64,000 nt of DNA from positions 62,001 through 126,000 of the forward strand of contig CAVOYU010000014.1 of the NCBI GenBank assembly GCA_963700775.1, given 5' to 3'. Positions within the stretch are counted from its first letter, which is position 1. Every line of letters starts with the position of its first letter. The notes below the pieces were generated by a model. The model saw nothing but the letters and a program-made list of their open reading frames with translations. It did not search any database and had not been told where the DNA came from. This document shows positions 34,084 to 43,242 of the stretch, piece by piece. This DNA comes from Thermohalobaculum sp963700775. GTDB taxonomy: Bacteria > Pseudomonadota > Alphaproteobacteria > Rhodobacterales > Rhodobacteraceae. A program made the translations under genes and the position numbers.

Positions 34084-35622
34084 TCAATCGAGCGGCGGCG
34101 CGCCGCCCTCCGCCTTCCGGCGCGCGACGAAATCGTCCAGCGCCCCGGCGATGCCCGGATCCAGCGGCGGTGGCACGAACTCGCCCAGGCGCCGGTTCCA
34201 GATCTCGCGGGCGCGCTCGGTGGCGGTCTTCGACCCCGCCTCGGCCCACTGGCCGAAATTCGACCAGTCCCACACGAAGGGCTCGTAGAAGGCGGTGGCG
34301 TAGCGCTCCATCGTCTGCCTGGCGGCGAAGAAATGTCCGCCCGGCTGCACCTCGGCGATCGCCTCGAAGCCGATCTCGTCCGGGCCGCAGGGCACCGGCT
34401 GCAGCGCCTCGGCCACCACCTGCAGCGCCTCGATGTCGGTGATGAACTTCTCCTGCGAGATGGTCAGCCCACCCTCCAGCCAGCCCGCCGCATGGGTGAT
34501 CATGTTGCCCCCCGCCAGCAGCGCCCCCCAGAGACCGAGCAGCGTCTCCTGGGCGCCCTGAACGTCCGGGGCGTTGGAGGCCGCTCCGGTCGAGACCCGC
34601 CAGGGCATGTTCACGTGCCGGGCGAGCTGTCCGGCGGCAAGGTTGGTCTTGATGTGCTCGGGTGTCCCGAAGGCCGGGGCGCCGGACTTCATGTCGACGT
34701 TCGACGAGAAGGCGCCGTACATCATCGGCGCGCCGGGCCGGGCGAGCTGGCCGAGCGCGATCCCGGCCAGGCATTCCGCGTGGCTCAGCGTCAGCGCCCC
34801 GGCGATGGTGATCGGCGCCATGGCGCCCGCGAGGCAGAAGGGCGAGACCACGCAGATCTGGCCCCAGAGGGCGAAGTCGATGATGCCGCGGGCCATCGGC
34901 TTGTCGATCTGCCGCGGCGAGTTGGTGTTGATGATGGTGATGGTCGACGGCCGGTCGCGGAAGGCGGTCTCGTCGAGGCCACGGGCGATGCGGATCATGG
35001 CGAAGCCGTCCTCGACCTGCCCCCGGCCGCGGGCGAAGACGAAGGGCACCTTGTCTGAAAGCGTGAGCTGCGCGCGGGTGGTCTCGAGATGGCGGGTCGC
35101 GATCGGCACGTCCTGCGGCTCGATCCAGGCGGTGAGCTTCGGCAGCACCTCGAAGCCGTGCTGAAGCTTCACGAAGTTGGTGAAGTCGGCCATCGTCCCC
35201 GGCCGCCGCCCGCGGTCGAGGCTGGTGATGTTCGGGCAGCCGGCACCGGCGGTGAACATGAAATCGTCGCCGCCGACGGGAATGTCGCGCCCCGGCCTCC
35301 CGCCATGGAGGGTGAAGCGGTCCGGCACGGTGCGGATCGCCTCCGCGATGACGTCGCGGCCGATGCGGACCATCTGGCTGTCCTCGTCGACCAGCGCCCC
35401 GGCGGCGCGGTAGAGTTCGCGCGCCTCCGGCAGCAGGACCCGCAGGCCCAGCTCCTCGAGCACCCGGAGCGCGGTCTCGTGGATGGCGGCGACCTGGTCG
35501 GTGGAGAAGACCTCGGCGCGCGGCAGGCGGTTGGACAGATGGCCGTAGTCCGTGGCGCGCGCCGGCGCCGGGGCTGCGCTGCGGCGGCGGTGCGGGCGGA
35601 CGTTGCGCGCGGTCTCGGTCAT
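34084..35622 (-). CDS. MttB-family (trimethylamine/glycine-betaine-type) corrinoid methyltransferase homologue, non-pyrrolysine
   Basis: A 512-residue COG5598 protein. Segments RVLEELGLRVLLPEAREL, TAGAGCPNITSLDRG, ISQEKFITDIEAL and FHEP-like YEPFVWDWSNFG are typical. The frame has no in-frame amber codon, so it is the non-pyrrolysine branch, whose characterised anaerobic members demethylate glycine betaine or other quaternary amines with a corrinoid protein. It lies 137 bases downstream of a dimethylglycine dehydrogenase-like gene, pointing to methylated amine breakdown. No corrinoid protein (MttC type) is next to it. Substrate is unresolved. Confidence 0.82.
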   Translation of the reverse strand: MTETARNVRPHRRRSAAPAPARATDYGHLSNRLPRAEVFSTDQVAAIHETALRVLEELGLRVLLPEARELYRAAGALVDEDSQMVRIGRDVIAEAIRTVPDRFTLHGGRPGRDIPVGGDDFMFTAGAGCPNITSLDRGRRPGTMADFTNFVKLQHGFEVLPKLTAWIEPQDVPIATRHLETTRAQLTLSDKVPFVFARGRGQVEDGFAMIRIARGLDETAFRDRPSTITIINTNSPRQIDKPMARGIIDFALWGQICVVSPFCLAGAMAPITIAGALTLSHAECLAGIALGQLARPGAPMMYGAFSSNVDMKSGAPAFGTPEHIKTNLAAGQLARHVNMPWRVSTGAASNAPDVQGAQETLLGLWGALLAGGNMITHAAGWLEGGLTISQEKFITDIEALQVVAEALQPVPCGPDEIGFEAIAEVQPGGHFFAARQTMERYATAFYEPFVWDWSNFGQWAEAGSKTATERAREIWNRRLGEFVPPPLDPGIAGALDDFVARRKAEGGAPPLD

Positions 35623-35759
35623 GATGCTACCGGTGTGCTCCAGGGTGAAAATCGATCAAACGCAATACTCCCCGGACGCGGCCCGGGGTCTCGCGCCGCC
35701 GGGCGGCAAGGCTCCGCGGCAGGCCGAGATCCCGGGGCGGGCCCGGGACCTCGTGGATC

Positions 35760-38171
35760 TCATCCCCGCATCCGCTCGCCCTTCGGGTCCCAGGGCGACG
35801 GCTCGATCACCTTCGCGCCCCGCTCGACCCCGACGACATGGACCGACAGCGCCGTCCCCGGCGCGGCGAAGCCGGGCTCGACCAGCGCCATCGCCAGCGA
35901 CTTGCCGACGCAATGGCCGTAGGCCCCGGAGGTAATGTAGCCGACCCGCCGCCCCTCGGCCCAGACCGGCTCGTAGCCGCTGGCGTCCGCATCGGGCGAA
36001 GCGACCTCCAGGGTCACCAGCCGCCGCTTCGGCCCGGCGTCCCGCTCGGCCAGCGCCGCCTGCTTGCCGGTGAAGTCGGGCTTGGTCCAGTCGATCCAGC
36101 GGTCCATTCCGGTCTCGCCGGGCGTGTAGAGCTGGGTGAACTCCTTCGACCACACCCCGAAGCTCTTCTCGATCCTCAGCGACAGCATGGCGTTGAAGCC
36201 GAAATCGGCGGCGCCGAACTCGGCCGCGGCTTCCTTCAGCGTCCGGTAGAGTGTGACCTGGTCCGCGGCCGGGCAGTTCAGCTCGAAGCCCATCTCGCCG
36301 CAGACCGACATGCGCCCGACCCTGGCCCGGACCAGACCCACATCCAGGGTCGCGCAGCCCATGAAGGGCAGCGCCGCGTCCGAGACGTCCTGATGCGTCA
36401 GGCTCGCCAGCATGTCGCGCGAGCGCGGCCCGACGATCCCGAATCCGACGGTCGCGTCCGAGATGTCGCGCACCGTCACGCGATCCTCCGGATGGTCCTC
36501 GAACCAGCGCATGTGCCAGTTGCGCAGGTAGTAGGATCCCATGATCCACCAGGTCCCGTCGCCCCAGTTGAAGACGGTGAGATCGCCCTTCAGCCGCCCG
36601 TCGCGGGCCAGCATCGGCGCCAGCCGCGCCCGGCCGGGCGCTGGCAGCCTGCCCGCCATGATCCGGTCGAGCCAGGCCCCGGCGCGGGGGCCGGTGACCA
36701 GATAACGCGAGAAGCCGGAGATATCGATGATGCCGGCATTGTCGCGCACGGCGCGGCATTCGGCCCCGACGATGTCGTGGGCGTTCGAGCGCTTCAGCGT
36801 CGGCGTCTCGGCGAAGTCCCTGGGCGCGAAATAGATCGGCACCTCCAGCCCCCAGGAGCAGCCGAAACGCGCGCCCTCCGCCTCCATCGCGTCATAGGCC
36901 GGCGCCTTCTTCAGCGGCCGACCGGCCCAGAGCTGCTCGTTCGGATAGGTCATCACGAAGCGGCGCGAGTAGAACTGGCCGGTGGTCTGCCTGATGTATT
37001 CCCGGTTCGAGCAGAAGTCGCCGTAGCGGGCGTTGTCCATCGGCCAGGCATCGGCCTCGGTCTCGCCGTGGATCATCCATTCGGCCAGCGTCTTGCCGAC
37101 CCCGCCGCCCTGCAGGAACCCCGCCATCACCGCGCAGGCGAGCCAGTAGTTCTTCAGCCCGCGCACCGGCCCGACCAGGGGGTTGCCGTCGGGCGAGAAG
37201 GTGAAGGCGCCGTTGACCCATTTCTTGATGCCGACATGGTTCAGGACCGGATAGCGGTTAAACGCCATCTCGAGCTCGCGCTCGATCCTGTCGGGCTCCT
37301 CCTGCAGCAGCTCGATGCCGTAGTTCCAGGGCGCGCCGTCGATCATCCAGTGCTTGTGGTCGATCTCGTAGATGCCGACCAGGATCCCCTTCTGGTCCTG
37401 GCGCATATAGGTGAAGCCCTCGAGGTCGACCGTCATCGGCACCTCGAAGTCCAGCGCCGCGACCTCCGGGATCGTCTCGGTCACGAAGTAATGGTGCATC
37501 AGCGGCGACAGCGGCAGGTCGAGCCCTGCCATCCGGCCCACCTGCTTGGCCCAGAGCCCGCCGGCATTGACCACATGCTCGGCATGGATGGTGCCCTTCT
37601 CGGTCACCACGTCCCAGCTGCCGTCGGGCCGCTGGCGCAGTTCCTCGACCTTGTTGTGCTCTATCACCTCGGCGCCGCGCTTGCGCGCCGCGCGGGCATA
37701 GGCCTGCACCACGCCGGTGGTGTCGATATAGCCCTCGCGGTCGGCCCAGAGTCCGCCGATCACGCCGGTCACGTCCATGATCGGGCAGCGCTCCCTGATC
37801 TCCTCGGGCGTCATCAGGTGACAGTCCTCGATGCCGATGGTCTGGAAGATCCGGTAGGCCGACTGCAGCCATTCCCAGCGCGCCGGGGCCGAGGCGACCG
37901 TGATGCCGCCGGTCATGTGCAGGTTGATATTCTGCCCGGATTCCTTCTCGACCTCGGAGAGGAGGTCGATGGTATAGGCCTGCAGCGCCGCCATGTTCGG
38001 GTCGGCGTTGAGCGCATGGATGCCGCCGGCGGCGTGCCAGGACGAGCCCGCGGTCAGCACGCTGCGCTCGACCAGGGCCACGTCGGTCCAGCCGAACTTC
38101 GCCAGATGATAGAGTACCGAGGCGCCGACCACGCCGCCGCCGATGACCACGACACGGTACTGGGATTTCAT
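35760..38171 (-). CDS. FAD-dependent dimethylglycine/sarcosine dehydrogenase-like protein
   Basis: An 803-residue two-part enzyme. The N-terminal DAO domain begins VVVIGGGVVGASVLYHLAKFG (FAD motif, about 8-28) and runs to about 380, followed by the FAO_M linker. The C-terminal GcvT/aminomethyltransferase domain (about 420-800) would pass the released methyl group to tetrahydrofolate. Such enzymes oxidise dimethylglycine or sarcosine after choline or glycine betaine breakdown. Divergent from the TetR gene across a gap with an inverted-repeat operator; the MttB-like gene downstream is probably in the same operon. The exact amine is not deducible. Confidence 0.87.
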   Translation of the reverse strand: MKSQYRVVVIGGGVVGASVLYHLAKFGWTDVALVERSVLTAGSSWHAAGGIHALNADPNMAALQAYTIDLLSEVEKESGQNINLHMTGGITVASAPARWEWLQSAYRIFQTIGIEDCHLMTPEEIRERCPIMDVTGVIGGLWADREGYIDTTGVVQAYARAARKRGAEVIEHNKVEELRQRPDGSWDVVTEKGTIHAEHVVNAGGLWAKQVGRMAGLDLPLSPLMHHYFVTETIPEVAALDFEVPMTVDLEGFTYMRQDQKGILVGIYEIDHKHWMIDGAPWNYGIELLQEEPDRIERELEMAFNRYPVLNHVGIKKWVNGAFTFSPDGNPLVGPVRGLKNYWLACAVMAGFLQGGGVGKTLAEWMIHGETEADAWPMDNARYGDFCSNREYIRQTTGQFYSRRFVMTYPNEQLWAGRPLKKAPAYDAMEAEGARFGCSWGLEVPIYFAPRDFAETPTLKRSNAHDIVGAECRAVRDNAGIIDISGFSRYLVTGPRAGAWLDRIMAGRLPAPGRARLAPMLARDGRLKGDLTVFNWGDGTWWIMGSYYLRNWHMRWFEDHPEDRVTVRDISDATVGFGIVGPRSRDMLASLTHQDVSDAALPFMGCATLDVGLVRARVGRMSVCGEMGFELNCPAADQVTLYRTLKEAAAEFGAADFGFNAMLSLRIEKSFGVWSKEFTQLYTPGETGMDRWIDWTKPDFTGKQAALAERDAGPKRRLVTLEVASPDADASGYEPVWAEGRRVGYITSGAYGHCVGKSLAMALVEPGFAAPGTALSVHVVGVERGAKVIEPSPWDPKGERMRG

Positions 38172-38242
38172 CGCTGTCTCCCGTCAGACTCAGCTTGTCG
38201 GAAGACGAGCTTAGGGGCGGTCGGCGGGCAAGTCTAGACACT

Positions 38243-38256
38243 AATGTCCAGACATT
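38243..38256. promoter_or_regulatory. Inverted repeat, candidate TetR operator
   Basis: AATGTC (38243-38248) and GACATT (38251-38256) are separated by CA, 14 bases before the TetR start and 72 from the divergent dehydrogenase. A related half site, TCTAGACA (38233-38240), lies just beside it, spaced like a second monomer site. Confidence 0.5.
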
Positions 38257-38269
38257 GTAGGGTCGAGCG

Positions 38270-38908
38270 ATGGACGCAGTCCCGGACACGCCCAAGGGCA
38301 ACGTCAAGGTCACCCGCGAGGACTGGCTGGGACTCGCGGCGCGGGTGCTGGTCGAGCGCGGCGTTAGCCATGTGAAGGTGCTGACGCTCGCCGGCGAGCT
38401 CGGCGTCTCGCGCTCGTCCTTCTACTGGTACTTCCGCAGCCGCCGCGATTTGCTGGACCAGCTTCTGGCGATGTGGGAGGGGCAGAACACCCGCGCGGTG
38501 CTGGAGCATGCGGGGCGGCCGGCGGGGAACATCTGCCGCGGCGTGATGAACCTGTTCGAGTGCTTCATCGACCCGGCCCAGTTCGATCCGCGGCTGGACT
38601 TCGCCGTGCGCGAATGGGCGCGGCGCTCGCCCGAGGTGCGCGCCCGCCTCGATGCCGCCGACGAGGCGCGGATGACCGCGATCCGTGACCTGTTCCAGCG
38701 GCACGGCTATGCCCCGATCGAAGCCCTTGTCCGCGCGCGGATCATCTACTTCATGCAGATCGGCTACTACGCCCTGGTCGAGAACGAGCCCTTCGAGACC
38801 CGCTTCTCGCTGCTGAAGCCCTATCTGGTGAGCTTCACCGGCCAGGAGCCGGATCCGGCCGAGATGGCCGAGTTCCTGGAGCTGGCCTGGGGCCTGCTTG
38901 GCCGGTAG
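38270..38908 (+). CDS. TetR/AcrR-family transcriptional regulator
   Basis: A 212-residue regulator. The HTH region VKVLTLAGELGVSRSSFYWY (about 38-57) with YFRSRRDLLDQLL is characteristic of TetR. The C-terminal domain is of the ligand-binding type. It is divergent from the methylated-amine genes and likely represses them and itself through the repeat at 38243-38256. The ligand is unknown. Confidence 0.9.
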   Translation: MDAVPDTPKGNVKVTREDWLGLAARVLVERGVSHVKVLTLAGELGVSRSSFYWYFRSRRDLLDQLLAMWEGQNTRAVLEHAGRPAGNICRGVMNLFECFIDPAQFDPRLDFAVREWARRSPEVRARLDAADEARMTAIRDLFQRHGYAPIEALVRARIIYFMQIGYYALVENEPFETRFSLLKPYLVSFTGQEPDPAEMAEFLELAWGLLGR

Positions 38909-38948
38909 CGCGGCGTCCGTTCCATCTGAGTCGCCATGCGTGCGCCAC

Positions 38949-39015
38949 CGTCATTCCCGCGCAGACGGGAATCTCCGGCCGACTTCGTCAGCTTCCCGCT
39001 TTCGCGGGGATGACG
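38949..39015. repeat. Palindromic intergenic repeat (GTCATTCCCGCG type)
   Basis: Arms CGTCATTCCCGCG (38949-38961) and CGCGGGGATGACG (39003-39015) pair over 13 positions with one mismatch; an inner pair ACGGGAATC/GCTTCCCGCT adds structure. Sequences of this type recur as extragenic repeats in many proteobacterial genomes. Only one copy is in the window. Confidence 0.55.
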
Positions 39016-39182
39016 CCGGATGAGCGGGCGACCCGGTCCGGACTGACGCGGCGCGCGCGCGGCGCATCGGAACCCGCGGCCGTCTCCGTGCGCCGCGCTT
39101 GCGCGGGTGCCCGCGGGTAGCGCTTGATTAACCATAAATCAGCGCCGCATGGGGTTTCGTTTGTTTTCAATGAGTTGACCCT

Positions 39183-39199
39183 GCGTCCGCGTGCGGACG
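39183..39199. repeat. 17-bp repeat with hairpin core, copy 1
   Basis: GCGTCCGCGTGCGGACG is identical to 58266-58282. The core CGTCCGC/GCGGACG can fold as a 7-bp hairpin. It is preceded by GTTGACCC, and the reverse strand of copy 2 also carries GGTTGACCC beside the palindrome. It lies 14 bases past the GNAT gene stop. Confidence 0.55.
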
Positions 39200-39212
39200 C
39201 GCCGCGAAAGGG

Positions 39213-40106
39213 TCATTTCCGGCCCTGGTCGAGCCGCTTCTCGAACCAGTGATGGGCATAGGGATTGTCGTTGAACCGCGGAATCGGCCGGTAGCCCGAC
39301 GAAAGATAGAGCGCCTGCGCTTCCGCCAGCGCCTTGTTGGTGTCGAGCCGTATCACCGTCAGCCCGGCGGCGCGGGCCCGGTCCTCGAGTGCCGCGAGCA
39401 GGCGCCGGGCGAGGCCGACGCCGCGCAGCCGCCCGGCGACCCAGACCCGCTTGATCTCGCCATACCCCTGGGGGTCGCATCTCAGCGCCCCGCAGCCGAC
39501 CGGCTCGCCATAGATCCGCGCCAGCAGCAGCCAGCCGGCCGGCGGGGTCAGCTCGGCGACATCCTCGGCGACGCTGTGGCCGGCGTCGAAGCCGTTCTCG
39601 AAGCGGCGGTCGAGCTCGGCGAAGTATTCGCCGACGCACCAGTGCGCCTCGGCGCTGGAGGGTTTCTCGACGGCGATCTCGATGGCCGTGGCCTCGATCA
39701 GCCGCTCGACCTCCGCCATGGCGGCCACCAGACGGGCGCGGCGCGGCGGGTCGAGCGGGGCGAGCAGGGCCTCGGCTGACGCATCCGAGAGCCGGTCGAT
39801 GGTGTCGAGCTCTGCAAGCCCCCGGGCGGTCGGCCGTGCGATCCTGACCCGGGCGTCCCGCGGCGAGGGCTCGATCCGCACCAGCCCCTGCGCCTCGAGC
39901 GCACGCAGCATCCGCGCAGCGTAACCGGAATCGAGCCCGAGCCGGGTGCGGAGCCGCCTGATCTCGGCGCCGTCGCGGCCGATCTCGAACAGCAGCCGCG
40001 ATTCCCCCAGCGGCCGGTGGCGGCCCAGGAAATCAGTGCTCAGCGCGCCGATACGCTGGGTGACGGCGCGGTTGAAACTCCGCAGATGGTCGATATCCGA
40101 AAGCAT
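39213..40106 (-). CDS. MarR-type HTH fused to GNAT acetyltransferase
   Basis: A 297-residue protein. The N-terminal half (1-140) is a MarR winged helix (RSFNRAVTQRIGALSTDFLG, LGESRLLFEIG, QGLVRIEPSPRD). The C-terminal half is a GNAT domain with the acetyl-CoA motif VWVAGRLRGVGLARRLLAAL and DTNKALAEAQALYLSSGY. The fusion is common in bacteria; targets are unknown. It starts at ATG 40106 and has its own promoter region to the right. Confidence 0.88.
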   Translation of the reverse strand: MLSDIDHLRSFNRAVTQRIGALSTDFLGRHRPLGESRLLFEIGRDGAEIRRLRTRLGLDSGYAARMLRALEAQGLVRIEPSPRDARVRIARPTARGLAELDTIDRLSDASAEALLAPLDPPRRARLVAAMAEVERLIEATAIEIAVEKPSSAEAHWCVGEYFAELDRRFENGFDAGHSVAEDVAELTPPAGWLLLARIYGEPVGCGALRCDPQGYGEIKRVWVAGRLRGVGLARRLLAALEDRARAAGLTVIRLDTNKALAEAQALYLSSGYRPIPRFNDNPYAHHWFEKRLDQGRK

Positions 40107-40162
40107 TCCCTGACCCTAGTCAGGGAACTCTTGTCACGCAAGAGGACACGCTGGTCCGACTC

Positions 40163-40714
40163 TCACTTCGAGATGCGGGTGATCTTGCTGCCCTCGATAC
40201 CGGCGCCGGCGAAGAAGCCCTTCTGGCTGACGAAAAAGACATAGATGCCCTTGCGCTCGGTGGTGGTCGACAACTTGCGGGCAAAGCCCTCGTCGGCGAT
40301 CGTGACCGTCGGCCCGACACCGATCTCCCAGCCATCGGTCTCGCGCATGTAGCGCAGCGATTCGTCGTCCATCAGGAACATGACGTAGCCGAACTTCTCG
40401 ATACCGGCCTGGAGGCCATAGGAGAGCGCGGTCGAGCGGTAGAAGGAATCGGTCTTGCCATTGACCCTGAGCACGCCGTCGCCGGCGGCGGCGCCGACAA
40501 GCAGGCCGCCCTTGATGATCTCGGGGAAGATCAGGATGCCCTTGGCGGACTCGATCATCTGGTCGGTGACCGGCTCGGTCTTCTTCAGGCGCTCGAGCGC
40601 CGCAGCGGCGCTGGCCTCAAGTTCGGCGGCGCTTTCCGCGATTGCGGCGCCGGGCAGCGCAGACCCGGCGGCGACGCAGGCCGCAGCGGCCTGCAGGAAG
40701 TGACGGCGTTTCAT
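40163..40714 (-). CDS. Exported SYLF/YSC84-domain lipid-binding protein
   Basis: A 183-residue protein with a Tat-like signal (MKRRHFLQAAAACVAAGSAL, cleavage near AIAES). The mature part shows SYLF features: AKGILIFPEIIKGGLLVG, RSTALSYGLQAG and KGIYVFFVSQKGFFAG. SYLF domains bind phosphoinositides in eukaryotes; the bacterial role is not settled. It lies beside the cco accessory genes but runs as a separate unit. Confidence 0.87.
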   Translation of the reverse strand: MKRRHFLQAAAACVAAGSALPGAAIAESAAELEASAAAALERLKKTEPVTDQMIESAKGILIFPEIIKGGLLVGAAAGDGVLRVNGKTDSFYRSTALSYGLQAGIEKFGYVMFLMDDESLRYMRETDGWEIGVGPTVTIADEGFARKLSTTTERKGIYVFFVSQKGFFAGAGIEGSKITRISK

Positions 40715-40845
40715 CCGGAGCGTCTCCTGCTGTCATCGTTCGGCGCCGCGCGCCCTGTCTTCGGACCCTGCTGCCCGGCAGCCTCAGCGGCAACAGTTAC
40801 CCAACAATTATCCTTTGCGCCAGCGGCCACTGGCGGGCCGGGCGG

Positions 40846-41001
40846 CTAGTCGTCGGGCCGGTCCTTCTCGTTGAAAAGGATCCGCGCCTGGTCGCCCTCG
40901 ATGTCGTCGTACTGGCGGTGCCGGAGCGCCCACAGGAAGGCCAGCAACCCAAGCAGCCCGAGGCCGACCGAGACCGGGATCAGGAGCGCGAGAACGTTCA
41001 C
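40846..41001 (-). CDS. ccoS: cbb3-type cytochrome oxidase assembly protein CcoS
   Basis: A 51-residue protein from GTG 41001 that overlaps the ccoI stop by four bases (GTGA). One membrane helix (about 3-25) is followed by ALRHRQYDDIEGDQARILF, the CcoS signature. CcoS is needed for haem and copper insertion into CcoN. It is short and easily missed. Confidence 0.9.
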   Translation of the reverse strand: MNVLALLIPVSVGLGLLGLLAFLWALRHRQYDDIEGDQARILFNEKDRPDD

Positions 41002-43242
41002 TTCGCTCCCCGGAGCCGGAGCGCGTTGAGCGTGACCACGATGGAGGAACTCGACATGGCGAGCGCGGCAATCAGCGGCGTGACCAGCCCCGCCATCGCG
41101 ACCGGGATGGCGACGGCGTTGTAGAGTGCCGCGAGGGCGAAGTTCTCGATCGCCCGGGACCGGGCCATGCGGGCCGTGTCGAGGGCATAGACCACCGGCT
41201 CCAGCCGCTCGCCGGTGAATACCAGGGCGGCGGCGGCGCGGCTGACGTCCGAGGCGGACACGGGGGACATGGAGATGTCCGCGACCGCCAGGGCCGGAGC
41301 ATCGTTGATGCCGTCGCCGACCATCAGCACCCGGCGGCCCTGGCGAGAGAGCTCCTCCAGCGCCTTCAGCTTGTCGGCAGGAGACATGCCGGCGCGGGCA
41401 TCGGCGATGCCGGTTGCGGTCGCGATCCTTGACACGGGCGTCGCGGCGTCGCCGGAGAAGAGCGCCAGATCGAGGCCGCGGGCGCGAAGCGCCTCGCAGG
41501 TCACGGCCGCATCCGGGCGCGGCGCGTCCTGGAAGGTGAAGGCGACCGGCGGCGCTCCGGCAGCCTGGAGCCAGACCGCCGTCACCTCACCGGCTTCGGC
41601 ACCGACCCATTCGGCACGGCCAAGGCGGGCGCGCTGACCGCCGAGCACGCCCTCGATACCCGAGCCGGGGATCTCGCAGATGTCGTCGGCCCGGGCCGGC
41701 ACGATGCCTCGGGCGTCGGCGGCCTCCGCCAGGGCGAATGCCAGCGGATGACGCGAGGCGGAGGCCAGCGCCGCCGCCACCGGCCAGGCCGGGTCGGACT
41801 CCGGCGGGCCTGACTTCCAGCTCTGGCCGGCCCTCGGTCAGGGTGCCGGTCTTGTCGAACACCACCATATCGGCCCTGGCAAGGCGTTCGAGCGCGGCGC
41901 CGTCCTTGAGGAAGATGCCGCGGCGAAACAGCCGGCCGCCGGCAACCGCATGCACCGCCGGCACGGCGAGGCCGAGGGCGCAGGGGCAAGTGATGATCAG
42001 GAGCGAGATGGCGACGGTCAGCGAGCGGTGCACGTCGCCCGTGGCCCAGAGCCAGCCGAGGAAGGAGGACGCCGCGACGAAATGGACGCCCGGCGAGTAG
42101 ATCCGGGCAGCCCGGTCGGCCCAGCGGTCGTAGACGGTCTTTCCCCGCTCCGCGCTCTCGATCATCCGTGCGATTTCGGCGAGCAGCGTCGCCTCGCCTG
42201 CGGCGGTGACGCGGACCCGGAGCGGACCGGAGAGGTTCAGCATTCCCGCATGGACCAGGGCGCCGGCGGCGACCGGCTCGGGGTTGGTCTCCCCGGTGAC
42301 CATCGAGCGGTCGAGATCGCTCGTTCCTGCCTCGACGCGGCCGTCGGCGGGGACGCGTTCGCCAGGTGCGACCTCGACCAGGGCGCCGGGGGCGAGATCC
42401 TCGATGGCCACGGTCTCGCGGGCGCCGTCGGCGGCGATCAGGGTCGCGGCGCGGGCCGAGAGCGCCGTCAGCTCGGCCGCGGCCGAGCGGGCGATGGCCC
42501 GGGTGCGGTGGTCGAGGTAGCGGCCGATCAGCAGGAAGAAGATCAGCCCGACCGCGGCGTCGAAGTAGGCGTGCTGGCCGTGGTGGATCGTCTCGTAGAG
42601 CGACGAGCCCGAGGCCAGCAGTATGGCGAGCGAGATCGGCACGTCCATGTTGAGGCGGCGCACCTTCAGCGCCGAGGCCGCCGAGCGGAAGAACGGGACG
42701 CCGGACCAGGCGACCGCCGGAAGGGCGATCAGGGCCGAGATCCAGTGCAGCAAGTCGCGGGTCGCCGCCTCTGCCCCGGACCAGACCGAAACCGAAAGCA
42801 GCATCACGTTCATCGCCGCGAAGCCAGCCACCGCGAGCCTGGCCAGCAGGTCGCGCCCGACGCTGTCGCGGTCGATCTCGGTCATTGCCGCCGCGTCATA
42901 GGGCCGGGCCTCGTAGCCGAGCGCCGCGAGCCGGTCGAGCACCATGGCGACCGAGGTGGCTGCGGGGTCGAAGATGACCCGCACCCGCCGGAGCGACAGG
43001 TTGACCCGTGCCGAGACGATGCCCTCGGCGGTGCCGAGCCCGCGCTCGATCTTTGCCAGGCAGCCGGCGCAGGAGATGCCCGGGACCATGAGGTCGACTC
43101 CAGAGCCGCCGCCCTCGGCCGGGCGTGCCCAGCGTTCGGCCGAAGCATGGCGGGCCTCGACCGCAGCGGCGGCAAGGCCGTCGGCACAACAGCCGCCGAT
43201 GATCGGGGCGGCGCTGGGCGCAGTGTCGGCCGCGTCGCGCAT
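40998..43242 (-). CDS. ccoI: Copper-translocating P-type ATPase CcoI, frameshifted as read
   Basis: Supplies copper to the cbb3 oxidase. From ATG 43242: a heavy-metal domain with CAGC (58-61), membrane helices, the CPC ion site in TCPCALGLAVP and the phosphorylation site DKTGTLTEG. A single-base frame change then falls between about 41795 and 41820, after GRPELE; the rest (SRHPLAFALAEAADARG and GDGINDAPALAV, ending at 40998) is in the other frame. The span is 2,245 bases, one more than a multiple of three, giving 747 residues once a base is removed. It starts one base inside the ccoH stop and overlaps ccoS. As read, the enzyme would be split after the phosphorylation site. Confidence 0.88.

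Larger units (their letters stand above)
38909..39212. other. Intergenic region with two palindromic elements
   Basis: About 300 bases with no gene. It contains a large inverted repeat (38949-39015), an AT-rich stretch around 39120-39175 and the palindrome at 39183-39199 that recurs at 58266-58282. Confidence 0.4.

Noticed and set aside
35838..38237. 799-codon plus-strand frame opposite the dimethylglycine dehydrogenase-like gene
   Set aside because: Shadow of a gene with clear FAD and GcvT domains.
40998..43242. Programmed frameshift in the copper ATPase, as in E. coli copA
   Set aside because: The copA event falls after the metal-binding domain and yields a small chaperone. Here the shift falls after the phosphorylation site and would give a useless product; no slippery heptamer was seen.
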